Assembly: GCA_022702545.1 (NCBI GenBank)
Contig: JAHRBC010000002.1
Span: 6,696,001-6,760,000, forward strand
Direction: 5' to 3'
Length of the DNA stretch: 64,000 nt
DNA from: Phycomyces nitens
Lineage: Eukaryota; Mucoromycota; Mucoromycetes; Mucorales; Phycomycetaceae
Shown: positions 31,564 to 41,914 of the stretch, piece after piece
Numbering within the stretch: position 1 is the first letter of the stretch
Layout of the letters: the number at the start of each line of letters is the position of its first letter
Notes under the pieces: model-generated
The model's input: only the letters and a program-made list of their open reading frames with translations
Databases searched by the model: none
What the model was told of the DNA's origin: nothing
Made by a program: the position numbers and the translations under genes

Positions 31564-33877
31564 AGTATCATCTCTTTGATTTATATATTCTTCTTTTAAA
31601 ACCGATATCATGTCTTCCCAGCCTTCTTCTTCTCGCCAAATTACTGACCGCATCAATAATGCTAGTCGTGAGGTCGCAGTTGTTACTCTTGCTTTATCCA
31701 CAAGAGAGAGTGAACGTCCTATCAACACCAGAAAAGCCTATTTGAGTAAACAGAGACTCTTTGAGGTATGTTATAAAAGCTTTGATATTCTTCTGTTATT
31801 AATTCTTTAAAAATATAGGACTTCTGTTTATCAAACAATTATGAGAATGGGTGCGTTGTCACAGAGGCCAAGCTTCTCAGATTCTTGGATGAAGTTGTAG
31901 TCCCCCGAGGAAACCTCAAAAAAGGTTCAAATCCTGATGGAACAGTCCAGGAGCTTAATATGGAGACAATCTTGCAGTATATCAAGGCAATAGTGGATCT
32001 TCATGCCTCTCAAGCATCAAGAAACTTGTCAAGTGAGCCAAGCGTACGTGGAAAGGCATTGCAGGCATGGCTGAAATCCAGACAATATGGTGAAAGACAA
32101 AGACATCGCCAAAGCTACCAGGATCGTGCTCTCCATAGTGCTAAGGACGGTTACTCCCCAGATGAATTGATCAAAGCATCAATGTACTATTTCAACGAAG
32201 GAAAAGAAAATTCCTTCAGGGACCGCATGGTGTTTCTCTTGCAACATATGATGCTACTTCGTGGAGAAACCACTCGTGATATGGATCTAGCCGATCTTTT
32301 TCCTCTGGAGTTCAAGGACGAAGGTTTCTCTGAATGCCCTGTATTGGTCGTGCGCATTGACCACGGAAAAACAACAAAGTTTGGAACAGTCCAATATGCA
32401 GGAACAATCAGACATCGTGACTATCGGGTGTGTGCTTTTGGCGCTTTGGCCATGTACTTTTTCTACCGCTGGCATATCATGAACGAGGAGTTTCCCAATT
32501 TCCGGACCAACAAGGATTGGTACGATCTGAAGGTTGCCAAGAGTGTCCAGCGTAACAAGCAGATGACTGACAGTGCCCAGTTGAATACAACAAACAGGGT
32601 GTTCAAAGCCTGCAATATCAGTAGCAGCAAGAAAACCCATGCAGGTCGTGGTAGTGGTGCTCGCCATGCTGAGATTGACGGTGCAACAGAATACCAATTG
32701 CGGAGGCATGGACGCTGGAACATGCAAAGCATGTAGACCTGCTACTTGACTTCTCTTCCACGGAGATCAATCCGGATCATCAACGGCTTCCCAGAAGAGA
32801 AGGGACAATTCTGGATCCCTCGAGGAAACGTGTGCCCGTCTGAAAGTCTACAGAAGAAGGTGTTCCCCCAGGTGGATGAGCTGCTTGTGCAAGTTGTCGG
32901 AGGAATAGTTTGCGAGAACTCAATCTCTGCGCAAGCGTTCTTGAAGCTTCTGAAGACGATGCGCAAGATAGTCTTGCAAGATGCAGTGATGTTCCGGGCT
33001 GAGCATCGAGCAAATACGGTTTTCAACAATGCCTTGTTTCGCGACCCCGAGTTCCTTGCATTTGAGAGTTCAATGAATGCTGCGTGCCAGGCTGCTGTGG
33101 AACCAGTAGATATACAGCTCCAAAGGGCCATGCCTTTGGTTTCGCGCCAGCTTCAGAGCCTGAATGCAAAGATTGATAGCAACCAGGCTATTATGCAAAG
33201 TGGTTTTTCGCAACAGCATGTTTCCCAGCCTAGTGAATGCCACCATTGCCAGCCGGTGATTGAATTGAGCGAGCATATCAGACAGCTACAAGAAGCTTGT
33301 TACTTCTTTGGTTCTGGGAATAGGCTTCAGCCTTACCAGCAGCCCCCACCCGCCTATGGCAACACGGAACCACAACCAGTCGATGCAGTATATTCCCTTA
33401 GTAGGGATATCCACTCAGTGCCGGACCTTTAGCAAGAATGGTCTGTTGGGCTGCGCCCTGGTGTTCCGTCGGTTATGGAACTAAACCGAACAAAAGGGTC
33501 CTATTGGCGAAGAGATGTGAAAGGTAATACCGTAATATTTTATTTTGTTTTTCTTTACTAATACTTTATATAGAACGACAGTTCTACTCTCGCCGCCTGG
33601 TAATAATCAATCGAATCTTTGATGTCCAGAAGGAGACGGGCTCTAAAATAGAGGAAGCTGTAAAACTTGTTGAGAAACAGCGAGTTGAAAAGGGCTGGTC
33701 CCTAAGTAAACTAACAATTGAATTAAAAAAATAATAAAGTCTTCTGTTTCAATTGTTTCAATTTTATTTTATTTTGCTTGTCCGGTGTCCGGTATTTCAT
33801 CTTACTCACAAAAAGTCACATTTAAGCACCGTGATGGAATTGTGACAGCGCCAGATCATACCCAAGATACCTTCTAA
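31564..33877 (+). mobile_element. Crypton DNA transposon (about 2.3 kb) in unit 2
   Basis: Flanked by the short direct repeat AAGTAT (31563-31568 and 33876-33881). In unit 1 the same flanks are continuous at 20605-20625 (GACAGTCAGTATTCCGG), so the element's ends are defined by an empty allele within the window. It carries one tyrosine recombinase gene and no TIRs, as expected for Cryptons, which integrate by site-specific recombination between short matching sequences. Confidence 0.85.
31610..33734 (+). pseudogene. Crypton tyrosine recombinase with GCR1_C-like end, two in-frame TAGs
   Basis: Three exons: 31610-31765, 31819-33523 and 33574-33734, with good GT-AG introns. The recombinase core has the first Arg in MLLRGETTRD (about 32259), HxxR in KTHAGRGSGARHAEIDG (about 32635), then RRHGRW and the presumed nucleophile Tyr in CYLTSLPR (about 32740). 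This R-HxxR-Y order and the text after it (GFPEEKGQFW, VFPQVDELL) are typical of Crypton/Ndc10-like recombinases. After a Gln-rich linker comes EWSVGLRPGVPSVMEL and RQFYSRRLVII, a GCR1_C-type DNA-binding domain. TAG codons at 32734-32736 (just before the nucleophile Tyr) and 33430-33432 interrupt an otherwise open frame of about 620 codons, so the copy is probably inactive or depends on readthrough. Confidence 0.85.
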
Positions 33878-34075
33878 GTATTCCGGATATAAAAATAGCA
33901 TCCCATAATATCACCATCTCACGTCTCTCCCAGTTACACCGAATCTACCTTGTCAATATCCAAACTACCATTCCAATAAAGACACAGGTCATTCCCTTAA
34001 AGTAAACTATCGCATGTATGTTGTACCTAACACAATTGGTGTTGACTCAGTTACGACTGCAGATGTGGTATAGGC
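33878..34075. other. DIRS upstream flank, right of the Crypton
   Basis: Matches 20615-20820 of unit 1, resuming exactly after the Crypton insertion point. No gene. Confidence 0.6.
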
Positions 34076-34171
34076 TCTCTGAGCCGCGCTTTATTTTTTT
34101 GAAAAAATATATAATAAATTTCTCTATTTTCTTGTCCTTCATATCTTTCCAAGCCGCGCACTGTGGACTAA

Positions 34172-35053
34172 ATGAATATCAATGAACTTTCACCAGAGCA
34201 AATCCTCGAGATTATTAAGCTCGGTCAACAAGCACAACAACAACAGAGAGATTATGAAGGAGACGAACTCCCTGAAGAAATCTACAAAGATTTGGAAGAG
34301 TCTCTGACGAAAGGTATCTAATCCAGCATTAACAGGTTCGCCAAAGATACCCTCAACTTTGAGGGCGGAAAATGGACCAAGTCAGGAGCAATCAATCATA
34401 TCTTCGTCCAAGACCTCAAGAAATACACAATGGATGCCCACCAAATTGTACTGGGCAAATATAAGGATGGCGACAAACTCAGGATCACTGGAAGAGTAGC
34501 AAGTAAAATCTTCCTTGATATTAGACACATCAGCACCAGAGGAGGCAGTGCTAGCGACACAGCCTATCTGGAAGACATCATCGAGAAAGCCAGACGTTTG
34601 GCCGTCTATGCGTTTGCCAGTGGAAATGCGCTTGATGAAGATGCCAAAGATATTAGTATCCGAGCAATCAAACTCCCAATAAAAGCAAGATATCTCGAAG
34701 ATGAAGAAGACAACGACAACGACATGGCCTTCGATCAGGAGTGGGCGGAGAAAATCCAACAGGTCAGATATGAAGAATCAGTTCTTCAAAGTGCAGTCAG
34801 CAATAAGAGAGGAGGATACTCCAAAGGTGGATACTCCAATGGAGGACAACAAGGCAGAGGAAGAGGCTGTGAAGGCAAATTCTATGGTAAAGCACAATCC
34901 AACTACTCACAAAAATCTTTTTTTTGGGAGAGAAAGATCGACTCCCCAGATCTCAGTACACAACATTACACACCAGCCAACAACACACCAGCCAGGCAAC
35001 ACACCAGCCAGGCAACACACCAGCCAGACAACACACCAGCCAGGCAACAATAA
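34172..35053 (+). pseudogene. Gag-like ORF of DIRS copy 2
   Basis: One frame from MNINELSPEQILEIIKLGQQ to 35053, interrupted only by the TAA at 34319-34321 that copy 1 also has. Contains SINRFAKDTLNFEGGKWTKS, an acidic EDEEDNDND stretch, RGGYSKGGYSNGG and GRGRG, then the minisatellite-encoded tail. Likely a nucleic-acid-binding Gag protein; no zinc knuckle is seen. Confidence 0.6.
34970..35049 (+). repeat. 16-bp minisatellite in the gag tail
   Basis: About four copies of a unit close to CAACACACCAGCCAGG. Copy 1 of the element has only about two (21722-21764), so the array length changed after duplication. Confidence 0.8.
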
Positions 35054-35200
35054 CGACATATCTTCTAAGTATTACCTCCGGATTCTCCAATAAAGTCACA
35101 AGTATCATCTCACACAGACACATCTATAGTTCCACAACCAATCTCGGTTCTACAACAACACTTCAATATTCCAATATATGGAAGTCCTCCAGGAGGACAA

Positions 35201-36255
35201 TTGAACAAATTTATAATAACATGGAAGAACACAATCAATCAACAATGGCCAATAATGGTAGTAGAGCAAGGGTACATAATACAGTGGACGAAGTTCCCGA
35301 TACTGTGGAGAGTCAAACCATTGTCATTGCCACCAGAAGACCAAAAAGAGGTGGATTCAACAGTGGATAAATTCAGGAACTCGGATGTGATTGTGATATC
35401 ATCTACACAGAACGGGGACTACTTTCCCGAGTTCTTTATTGTCAGAGAAACCAACAAATGCCGCCCGATTCCGGACTGCAAGCGGATCAACCAATGTATT
35501 CAGTGTCATCAATTCAAGACGGGAGGAGTGCCTGCCCTGAGAGATATCATCGAGCCAGGAGATTTGATGACAAATATAGACTTGAAAGACGCGTACATAG
35601 TTGTACCAATTCACAAGGACTCCCGACGCTTTCTCACATTCAAACACAAGGGCGCAAGTATACCAATACAAGTCGCTCCCATTTGGGGTGAGTGTGACCC
35701 CAAGAGTACTTTCAAAGCTCATGAGATATGTAATGGAACCTCTTCGGAAGAAGGGTATCCGACTGGTCTACTACTTGGACGATATATCAATTCTAACAAA
35801 AACCAAGTTGGAGATGGAATAACAGTTATCTCAGGTGATAAGACACCTAACTTCTCTGGGCTATCTGATTAACTGGCAGAAGAGTGTATTAACACCTTTG
35901 TACAAACAGAAATTCCTAGGCTTTCTATCCAATACCAAAAGCACGGAAATAAAAGTGCCGAGCAAGAAGATTTCCAACTTGAACACCCGAATCAAACAAG
36001 CCTTCACGCAAGTGAGATCATGCCGATGGATTTCCAGATTGATGGGGAACATGACGGCAATGATTTCAGAAGTAGGAGAATCACTACTAAACGTAAGGTA
36101 CTTGCAGAGAGACCTATCCAAATCACACCAAGCAAAGCTGTAAAGATGGGAAGCACACTGTCCATTATCGCAAGACACCAAAAAGGAATTGACATGGTGG
36201 ATGGAAAAAGGAGATACAGTAAACGGGCTTCCGATAAGAAAGCCGATACCACTAC
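35201..36255 (+). pseudogene. DIRS-type reverse transcriptase/RNase H, copy 2
   Basis: RT blocks: CRPIPDCKRINQCIQCHQFK, IDLKDAYIVVPIHKDSRRF, then a frame change near 35640 to YQYKSLPFGVSVTP, and the catalytic box YYLDD at 35769-35783, intact here. An in-frame TAA at 35820-35822 is followed by LGYLINWQKSVLTP, KFLGFLSNTKSTEIKVP, a TAA at 36141-36143 and then KKELTWWMEKGD of the RNase H side. The frame change and the two later stops are shared with copy 1, so the parent was already dead. Confidence 0.75.
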
Positions 36256-36527
36256 TGTGGTATACACACCACAGTTGAGTGAAATACGGACTCCACAACC
36301 GATCTCTGGTCACTACTTGCTAATGACCCTGGAAAATTAACCTCTTAATGGTTACATACCAGGCACACGTATACTTCACGCTGCTACAGTGATAACTGAC
36401 CATCACACAATAGAGATTAATAGAACAAGGGAGCTAGAATAATATCTATATAAACCACCATAATATTCTTTCTTCAATAAACAACACTCTCACAGTATCT
36501 ATAAGTTCCCAACCCTTAATTACCACA
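36256..36527 (+). repeat. R repeat copy R8 (272 bp), plus orientation
   Basis: Unit 2 counterpart of R4, at the unit 2/unit 3 junction. It forms an inverted pair with R9 around K3. Confidence 0.75.
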
Positions 36528-37382
36528 GACTTGTTGAATTGTTTACCTTTATCGGTCTCAAAATGCAAAGAACAACCAGACCTCTTGATGTCTTCATTAA
36601 GGAGCAGCAGAAGTTGAGTTTTCAGGGTCAAGCTAAACTTGGTCTTAGCGTAGAAATCATATTCGTACAAGGATTTGACTAGACGACGAGCAACATTATC
36701 AATGCTGTTGAGATATTGATCAAAGTCAGTGGTTATCTCTCGAACAAATATTAAAGAAGATATAATGCCAAGTTCTGTAAAGGGCTCGTCAATCATATAA
36801 CTTTTGGGTCGTCTGTGAATTCAGCATTAAGAATCGGCGGCAGAACTTGCACCAGAATCTTGAACTCATTGCCAAGGTAAGATCCACTATATCTAAGCTT
36901 CTTTCTGAAAGTCCTTGTAAAGTCCCTAGAGCCTTTTTCTTATTCCAACAGATCAGATAATTTTGCTTGCGAAGCAGTGTTTCCCTTTAAAACTTCCTTG
37001 AACGAATAATTACCATGGTATTTACATACTCCAAGAGACACAGTGTGCAAAAGCTCTACAGGTGTATCAAGAGCGGGATCTAACAACTGCAGACACAGTA
37101 GGTCTTTGGTACCGGTATTAATATATCTAAGATCAGCAAGAATAAGCGTCTTACCGGTTGGCTCCTCTGTTTCCAGGCAAAGGTCGTCGATGTTCGGTAA
37201 GACACCAGGAATCGGCTTCTCTTTGCGGGTTGGGTCATTAGCAGCAAGCTCAAAATATTCCTTTGTTCTGCGCGGACAGTAGCGAACCAGATGATCAAAG
37301 TTGAACTCATCAAAAGAAACTCTTCCCAAGTTGCGGTAGTAGCACTTTCTATAAGGGAAATTTGATGTTGAGTGTTTCAACC
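36528..37382 (-). pseudogene. Transposon-type protein K3, 3'-truncated
   Basis: Collinear with K2, with the same truncation point at QFNK against R8 and the same internal frame change. Private substitutions include PYRKCYYRN and CKYHGNYS. Confidence 0.65.
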
Positions 37383-37398
37383 CTGAGGTATATGGTTT

Positions 37399-37669
37399 GT
37401 TAGTATCTTGTAAGAAAAATAAGAATACTGTGAGAGTGTTATTTATTTAAGAAAGAATATTATGCTTGCTTATATACTATTATTCAAATTCTCTTGTGAT
37501 TAGAGTCCCCGTCGTGTAATGGTTGGCTATCACTGTAGCAGTATATGGTGTACGCGTGCCTGATGTGTAACTGTCCCTGAGATGTTAACTTGCCAGGGTC
37601 ATTAGCAAGTAGTAACCGGAGATCGGTTGTGGGGTCTGTATTTCACCTAACTGTGGTGTGTATACCACA
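37399..37669 (-). repeat. R repeat copy R9 (271 bp)
   Basis: Unit 3 counterpart of R1 and R5. Confidence 0.7.
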
Positions 37670-37935
37670 GTTAGTATCTTTAAGAGAAATAAGAATACTA
37701 TGAGTATTAATTATTAAAGAAAAGAATATTATAATTGTGTGTATACTATTATTCAAGCTCCCTTGTAATTAGATTCTCTGTTTTGTAATGGATAGTCATT
37801 ACTGCAGCAGTATAAAGTGTGTGTGTGCCTGGTGTGTAACTATTGAAATGGTGAATTCCCAGAATCATAAGCAAAATTTAACCGGTAATCAGCCTTGGAT
37901 TCCGTATTCCACTCTGTTATGGTATGTATACCACA
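37670..37935 (-). repeat. R repeat copy R10 (266 bp)
   Basis: Unit 3 counterpart of R2 and R6. Confidence 0.65.
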
Positions 37936-38702
37936 CAAACAAATTGAAGTAGGTTGGAGTATAATATGCATCAAGGTAAACCAAACCCAAGACAGTAAAG
38001 CGGTTAAGAGAAGATCTGACCAAAGAGTGGATAAGTATAAGAGAATATCCGAAATTTATTGTTTTTATGGATAATGCATCTCTAACTTTGTAAAAATATA
38101 AAGGTAGGTCAATCTCATATTGAATAAATGTTTTGCTTTCGTTATAAATACTACAAAAGATACACTTTATGTCTATAAATTGCTAGACGGATTGCTTGTA
38201 TATATTAAGAATAAGAGCAATGTAAAGAAATGTCTTTTATTTACATCTTATGCTCGAGCTTACAATCACACAATATTTTCTAGTAACCCTGCATTAACAA
38301 TACTTATATACAAGTCTAAAAACTTAATAATATACAGATAACCCCATTTTAGAAAGAATATAACTTGACCACACGTTTATCCGTACTTTGACATGTAAGC
38401 TTAACCACTCGCCGCATTATCTCCATCTGTCAATAGTCCAACCAAAACATAAAGTCAATATTCAGGACAAATATCAATAAAGTCACAGAGTGAGCCAAAC
38501 CACTAACCCTCTAGCTGTGGTAGCCATTCGAGACAATTGACAAATATCTTTATAGGTCTAATAGTTTACAACAATAGTTACTATGTTTTAGTAATAAAAC
38601 CAATATTTTATATCTTAAACACAGAAACTAAACGTCATCCAAAGTAAGAAGTACAAGAACAGCAAGCTTGTATATTCTCAAGTTCCACTTACTGCCGATT
38701 GT
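37936..38702. other. Intergenic spacer of unit 3
   Basis: AT-rich and near-identical to 24648-25414. No gene is supported. Confidence 0.5.
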
Positions 38703-38709
38703 ACCTCTG

Positions 38710-38982
38710 ATACGGGTTGTAAACTTTATTGTAAAATAAAAAAAAACCAACTACAGAAGATGTTAGATATAGGTAATAGGAAAAATAGATAGAAAGCATA
38801 CCGAAAGTATGATCGTTGGTTTAGAGAATGATATAGATAAAAGTTTAGAAAGTTGGAAGAGAAAGAGAAAATGATAAGACACTAGAATGATCTTATTGTA
38901 ATTGGGTGGTTACATTTGAATTTAAATAGTGGAACCAAAATAGTGAGTAGAAACATTTAGCAAAAATGGACGCAATCATTTC
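38710..38982. mobile_element. Insertion of about 273 bp with 7-bp flanking repeat (unit 3 copy)
   Basis: Same insertion as at 25422-25693, flanked by ACCTCTG at 38703-38709 and 38983-38989. It supports a direct ancestor-descendant relation between units 2 and 3. Confidence 0.65.
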
Positions 38983-38984
38983 AC

Positions 38985-39113
38985 CTCTGTCCTAAAATAC
39001 ACTAAGCCTCCATTGTTTTTTCTCACATTCGAATTCATAAAAGTATTAAAACACTCGAAAAGCATTAAAACTTTTCTTTCCAATATTTCTATATTCCAAA
39101 TATCTATTTTATT
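38985..39113 (+). promoter_or_regulatory. Conserved F-box promoter block, F6
   Basis: CTCTGTCCTAAAATAC at 38985-39000 (one change from consensus), then the TATA-like and T-rich parts to the ATG. Confidence 0.6.
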
Positions 39114-40562
39114 ATGCTATTATCCGACTTTCCTCGAGAAATTATAGAACAAATTGCCGACCGTCTTTCTCTCGAGGACAAAAGATCTTGTTATCTGGCT
39201 TGCAAGGCATGGAAAGGCGTCTTCCAGTATTCCCTATACTCTGATCTAGTGATAAACCGACACTTATTAAACGACCTTGTTAATTCTTCCCAAGATAATC
39301 AACCACCTTGCCTAAAAACTCGATTACTCGTACGATATTTGGAATTAAACGAGTATACCGTAGCAACAGACGAAGAACTCTACCTACTGCAACAAACCTT
39401 TCCGAATTTAAAGTATCTTTACTTTCACCAAAATTCCATAAGTCCAGACAACTTTGGAGTTACTACCGACTGGAATATCTGGAAGTCATTGTCAGATATT
39501 CGTATTGAATTTGACCAGAGACGTGTACCTGACGTCAAGAATAAGCTTGTTAAAATGCTTCTGTGTTTACCCCTCTTAAGACGAATGGAGATCTTTAATG
39601 AATACAGGCATAAAGCACCAGCATCATTTTCATTAGACGACTTTGAAACAATCCATTCACATTTAAAACACGTTGGACACCTAAAATTAAGTTTGGATCT
39701 ATTGAATCTATCCGACGCAGAAATTGAACGTATGACAAAAGTATCGGCAGCCACAAATATAAGAAGCCTGAACATTATTTCTGAAAACACAGACCATCGA
39801 TGGCTATGTTATTTTGCTCGCAAATATCCGAATTTACACACAATTGAATTGTGTACAAACAACATTATATTTGAAAGCGATGAAGAAAGGAGCGATACGA
39901 TCAAATTGTTCCAACAAGTGCCTCTGCCATTTCAACGGCTAACAAAATTAAACTTTGAAAATCGCAATTGTACCGGGAAAGCTCATATACTTTTCTGGGA
40001 TATAATCAATTTTCACAATATGCCATTAAAGCATTTATCGGTTGTCATCGACAAGCCATATGGCACCATTAATTCTAATAATACTCGTGACATTTCCAAG
40101 CATGTCACAGAAGTTTGTCTTGAAGGATTCTCCAACACCATCGAATCATTTCGTCTGACGTTCCCAAACGAACATTCAACCCCAGTCGACTTTGCAGAGA
40201 TAAAGAGCAGTCTTTACAATCTAGTTGAGCTGAGTATTGATCCTTCCACGTCTGTTGAAATTGATACCCTTCTAAGTGCAGCACCTCGTTTAAGAAAAAT
40301 TGAACTGGGCAAGAGTGATATCAAACTTAAAGACGAACTCTACAATTCAAACAGATTTGGGCTCCAGTCATTCATAGTGGAGGGTTCAAAAATTACATCA
40401 GATGTCCTCCAGTTTCTGTCATTTCACTGCAGAAGTTTGAATGAGTTGATGCTAAGAGGATCATCAGTATATGGCAATTTCACGAAACCTGGGTGCCAAT
40501 TTATTGATATGACCCACACCCGCTTAGAGAAATTCAATCTGGAAGATACAAGCTTTCTTATA

Positions 40563-41914
40563 CAGTCACACCGATTATTGTTAAATAAAAATAAATTTCA
40601 AGCAATTTCAAAAATAGGTATACACCTTTTTCAAGAAGTATTTACTCTATGAATAAAATAGCTAGAACTCTTATATTTTGTAGAAACAAAGGTTATTATA
40701 TATATTTTATAAATGTTGAAAAAAAAAATAGTTTTTTTTAGTACTTTGTTGTACCACCACGGGCATCAATCACCGCTTGACATCTTCTTTGCATGCTCCC
40801 AACTAGACGCTTTGCATACTCGATGCCCAACCTCGCCCATTCTTCTTGTAGGGCTACCTCCAAATCATCTAGATTGTTGATAGAGGTTCTCCTCTTCTCA
40901 ACCTGCCTTTCAAGAGCACTCCATATATGCTCAATGGGGTTCAGATCAGGGCTTTGAGCTGGCCAGTACTCAAATCCCCTGATCTGATGAGTCTCCTTCC
41001 ACCATCGAGCATATCTACCCGTATGGCAGCTTGCACCATCTTCCTGAAGGATGAAGTCTCTCTCCTCACTTTCGGTAATGGTTTTAAACCAAGGATGGAA
41101 TGTAGATGCCAAAATATCTACATATGCATCTTGGTTTACAGAATCCGTCTTGACAATCTTCAAAGGACCAAATCCTTTACCCCAAAAGCAGCCCCAAACC
41201 ATGATGCCACCGCCTCCCCACTTCACTGTTGACATGGTATTCCTTTCTTCATATCTTTCTCCAACTTTTCGGAGCACTCGCTTGCCACAATCGTTACTGT
41301 TCAAGCAGAAACGAGACTCATCAGACCAAATGACGTTATTCCATTGGTCATCTGTCCAGTTCACTCGTTCTTTGGCCCAGCGAAGTCTATTCTTCTTGTG
41401 TCTTTCTGTTAAGCGAGGCTTATGTGCAGCAACACAAGATTTGAAGTCAAGCCGCTTGACAGATGCAATTAAAGTGTCTTTACAGACATTGATCTCCATG
41501 TTGCTTAATTCCGTTCTGAGCTGATTATACGAGGCAAATGGATCCTCCCGTATAATTCTTTCCAAGTGTCTTTCTGCTCTCTCATCAATTTTTCTTGGAG
41601 CACCAGTTGATGTTCGAGGTAATGGACTACCATGCAGCTTGATTCGTCTTTTGATCGTTTGCACACTAGGAATACTTATCTCAACAAGCTCTGAAATCTT
41701 ACGAAGTGAAAGATTGGCTTTTGAGAGGTAAAAAACTCCAAAGTATTTTTCAAGTGATCGTTCCATATATGGTTCACGAGTGTTTTTCTCAGTTTCTTCA
41801 GTTGGCATGTTGATTTGATTAATGATGTGTTGAGAAATGTAGATTCTTTTTTTGAAATAGGTATAAAATTTTATCATTTTTTTCAATTTTATTTAACAAA
41901 GTTCGGTGTGACTG
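40563..41914 (-). mobile_element. Structurally intact Tc1/mariner element T5 (1352 bp)
   Basis: TA target duplication at 40561-40562 and 41915-41916. The terminal inverted repeats span 28 bp, starting CAGTCACACCGA, and match at all but three adjacent positions (TTA versus ACT at positions 13-15). The host F-box reading frame continues exactly across the insertion. The two ends, the duplication and the open transposase all agree, so this is the youngest Tc1 copy in the window. Confidence 0.95.
40738..41808 (-). CDS. Tc1/mariner DDE transposase (T5)
   Basis: Uninterrupted ORF. The frame is open from 41886, but the ATG at 41806-41808 (MPTEETEKN) is the more natural start, giving 356 aa. N-terminal helix-turn-helix region (LSLRKISELVEISIPSVQTI) and second HTH region (PFASYNQLRTELSNMEINV) precede the catalytic core. 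The triad sits in IWSDESRF, ILQEDGASCHTG and SPDLNPIEHIW, with about 35 residues between the second Asp and the Glu by my count. It ends ARGGTTKY. All three acidic residues are present, so the enzyme may be active. Remnants T3 and T4 end in a similar TTKY-stop. The AT-rich linker between the 41914 end and the ATG would have to hold the promoter. Confidence 0.93.
   Translation of the reverse strand: MPTEETEKNTREPYMERSLEKYFGVFYLSKANLSLRKISELVEISIPSVQTIKRRIKLHGSPLPRTSTGAPRKIDERAERHLERIIREDPFASYNQLRTELSNMEINVCKDTLIASVKRLDFKSCVAAHKPRLTERHKKNRLRWAKERVNWTDDQWNNVIWSDESRFCLNSNDCGKRVLRKVGERYEERNTMSTVKWGGGGIMVWGCFWGKGFGPLKIVKTDSVNQDAYVDILASTFHPWFKTITESEERDFILQEDGASCHTGRYARWWKETHQIRGFEYWPAQSPDLNPIEHIWSALERQVEKRRTSINNLDDLEVALQEEWARLGIEYAKRLVGSMQRRCQAVIDARGGTTKY

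Larger units (their letters stand above)
34076..36255 (+). mobile_element. DIRS-like retroelement copy 2, truncated and dead
   Basis: Same structure as copy 1 with fewer lesions. It ends abruptly where R8 begins (36256), before any YR gene. Confidence 0.65.
23241..36528 (+). repeat. Tandem array unit 2 (13.3 kb including a 2.3-kb Crypton)
   Basis: Contains K2, R5, R6, a 272-bp insertion, F4, R7, T4, F5, the Crypton, DIRS copy 2 and R8. Subtracting the Crypton leaves about 10.98 kb, matching unit 1. It begins and ends at the same R/K junction as unit 1. Confidence 0.85.

Noticed and set aside
34970..35049. Regular 16-bp repeats that could suggest a CRISPR-like array
   Set aside because: Head-to-tail repeats without spacers inside a gag-like reading frame in a eukaryotic genome; this is a minisatellite.
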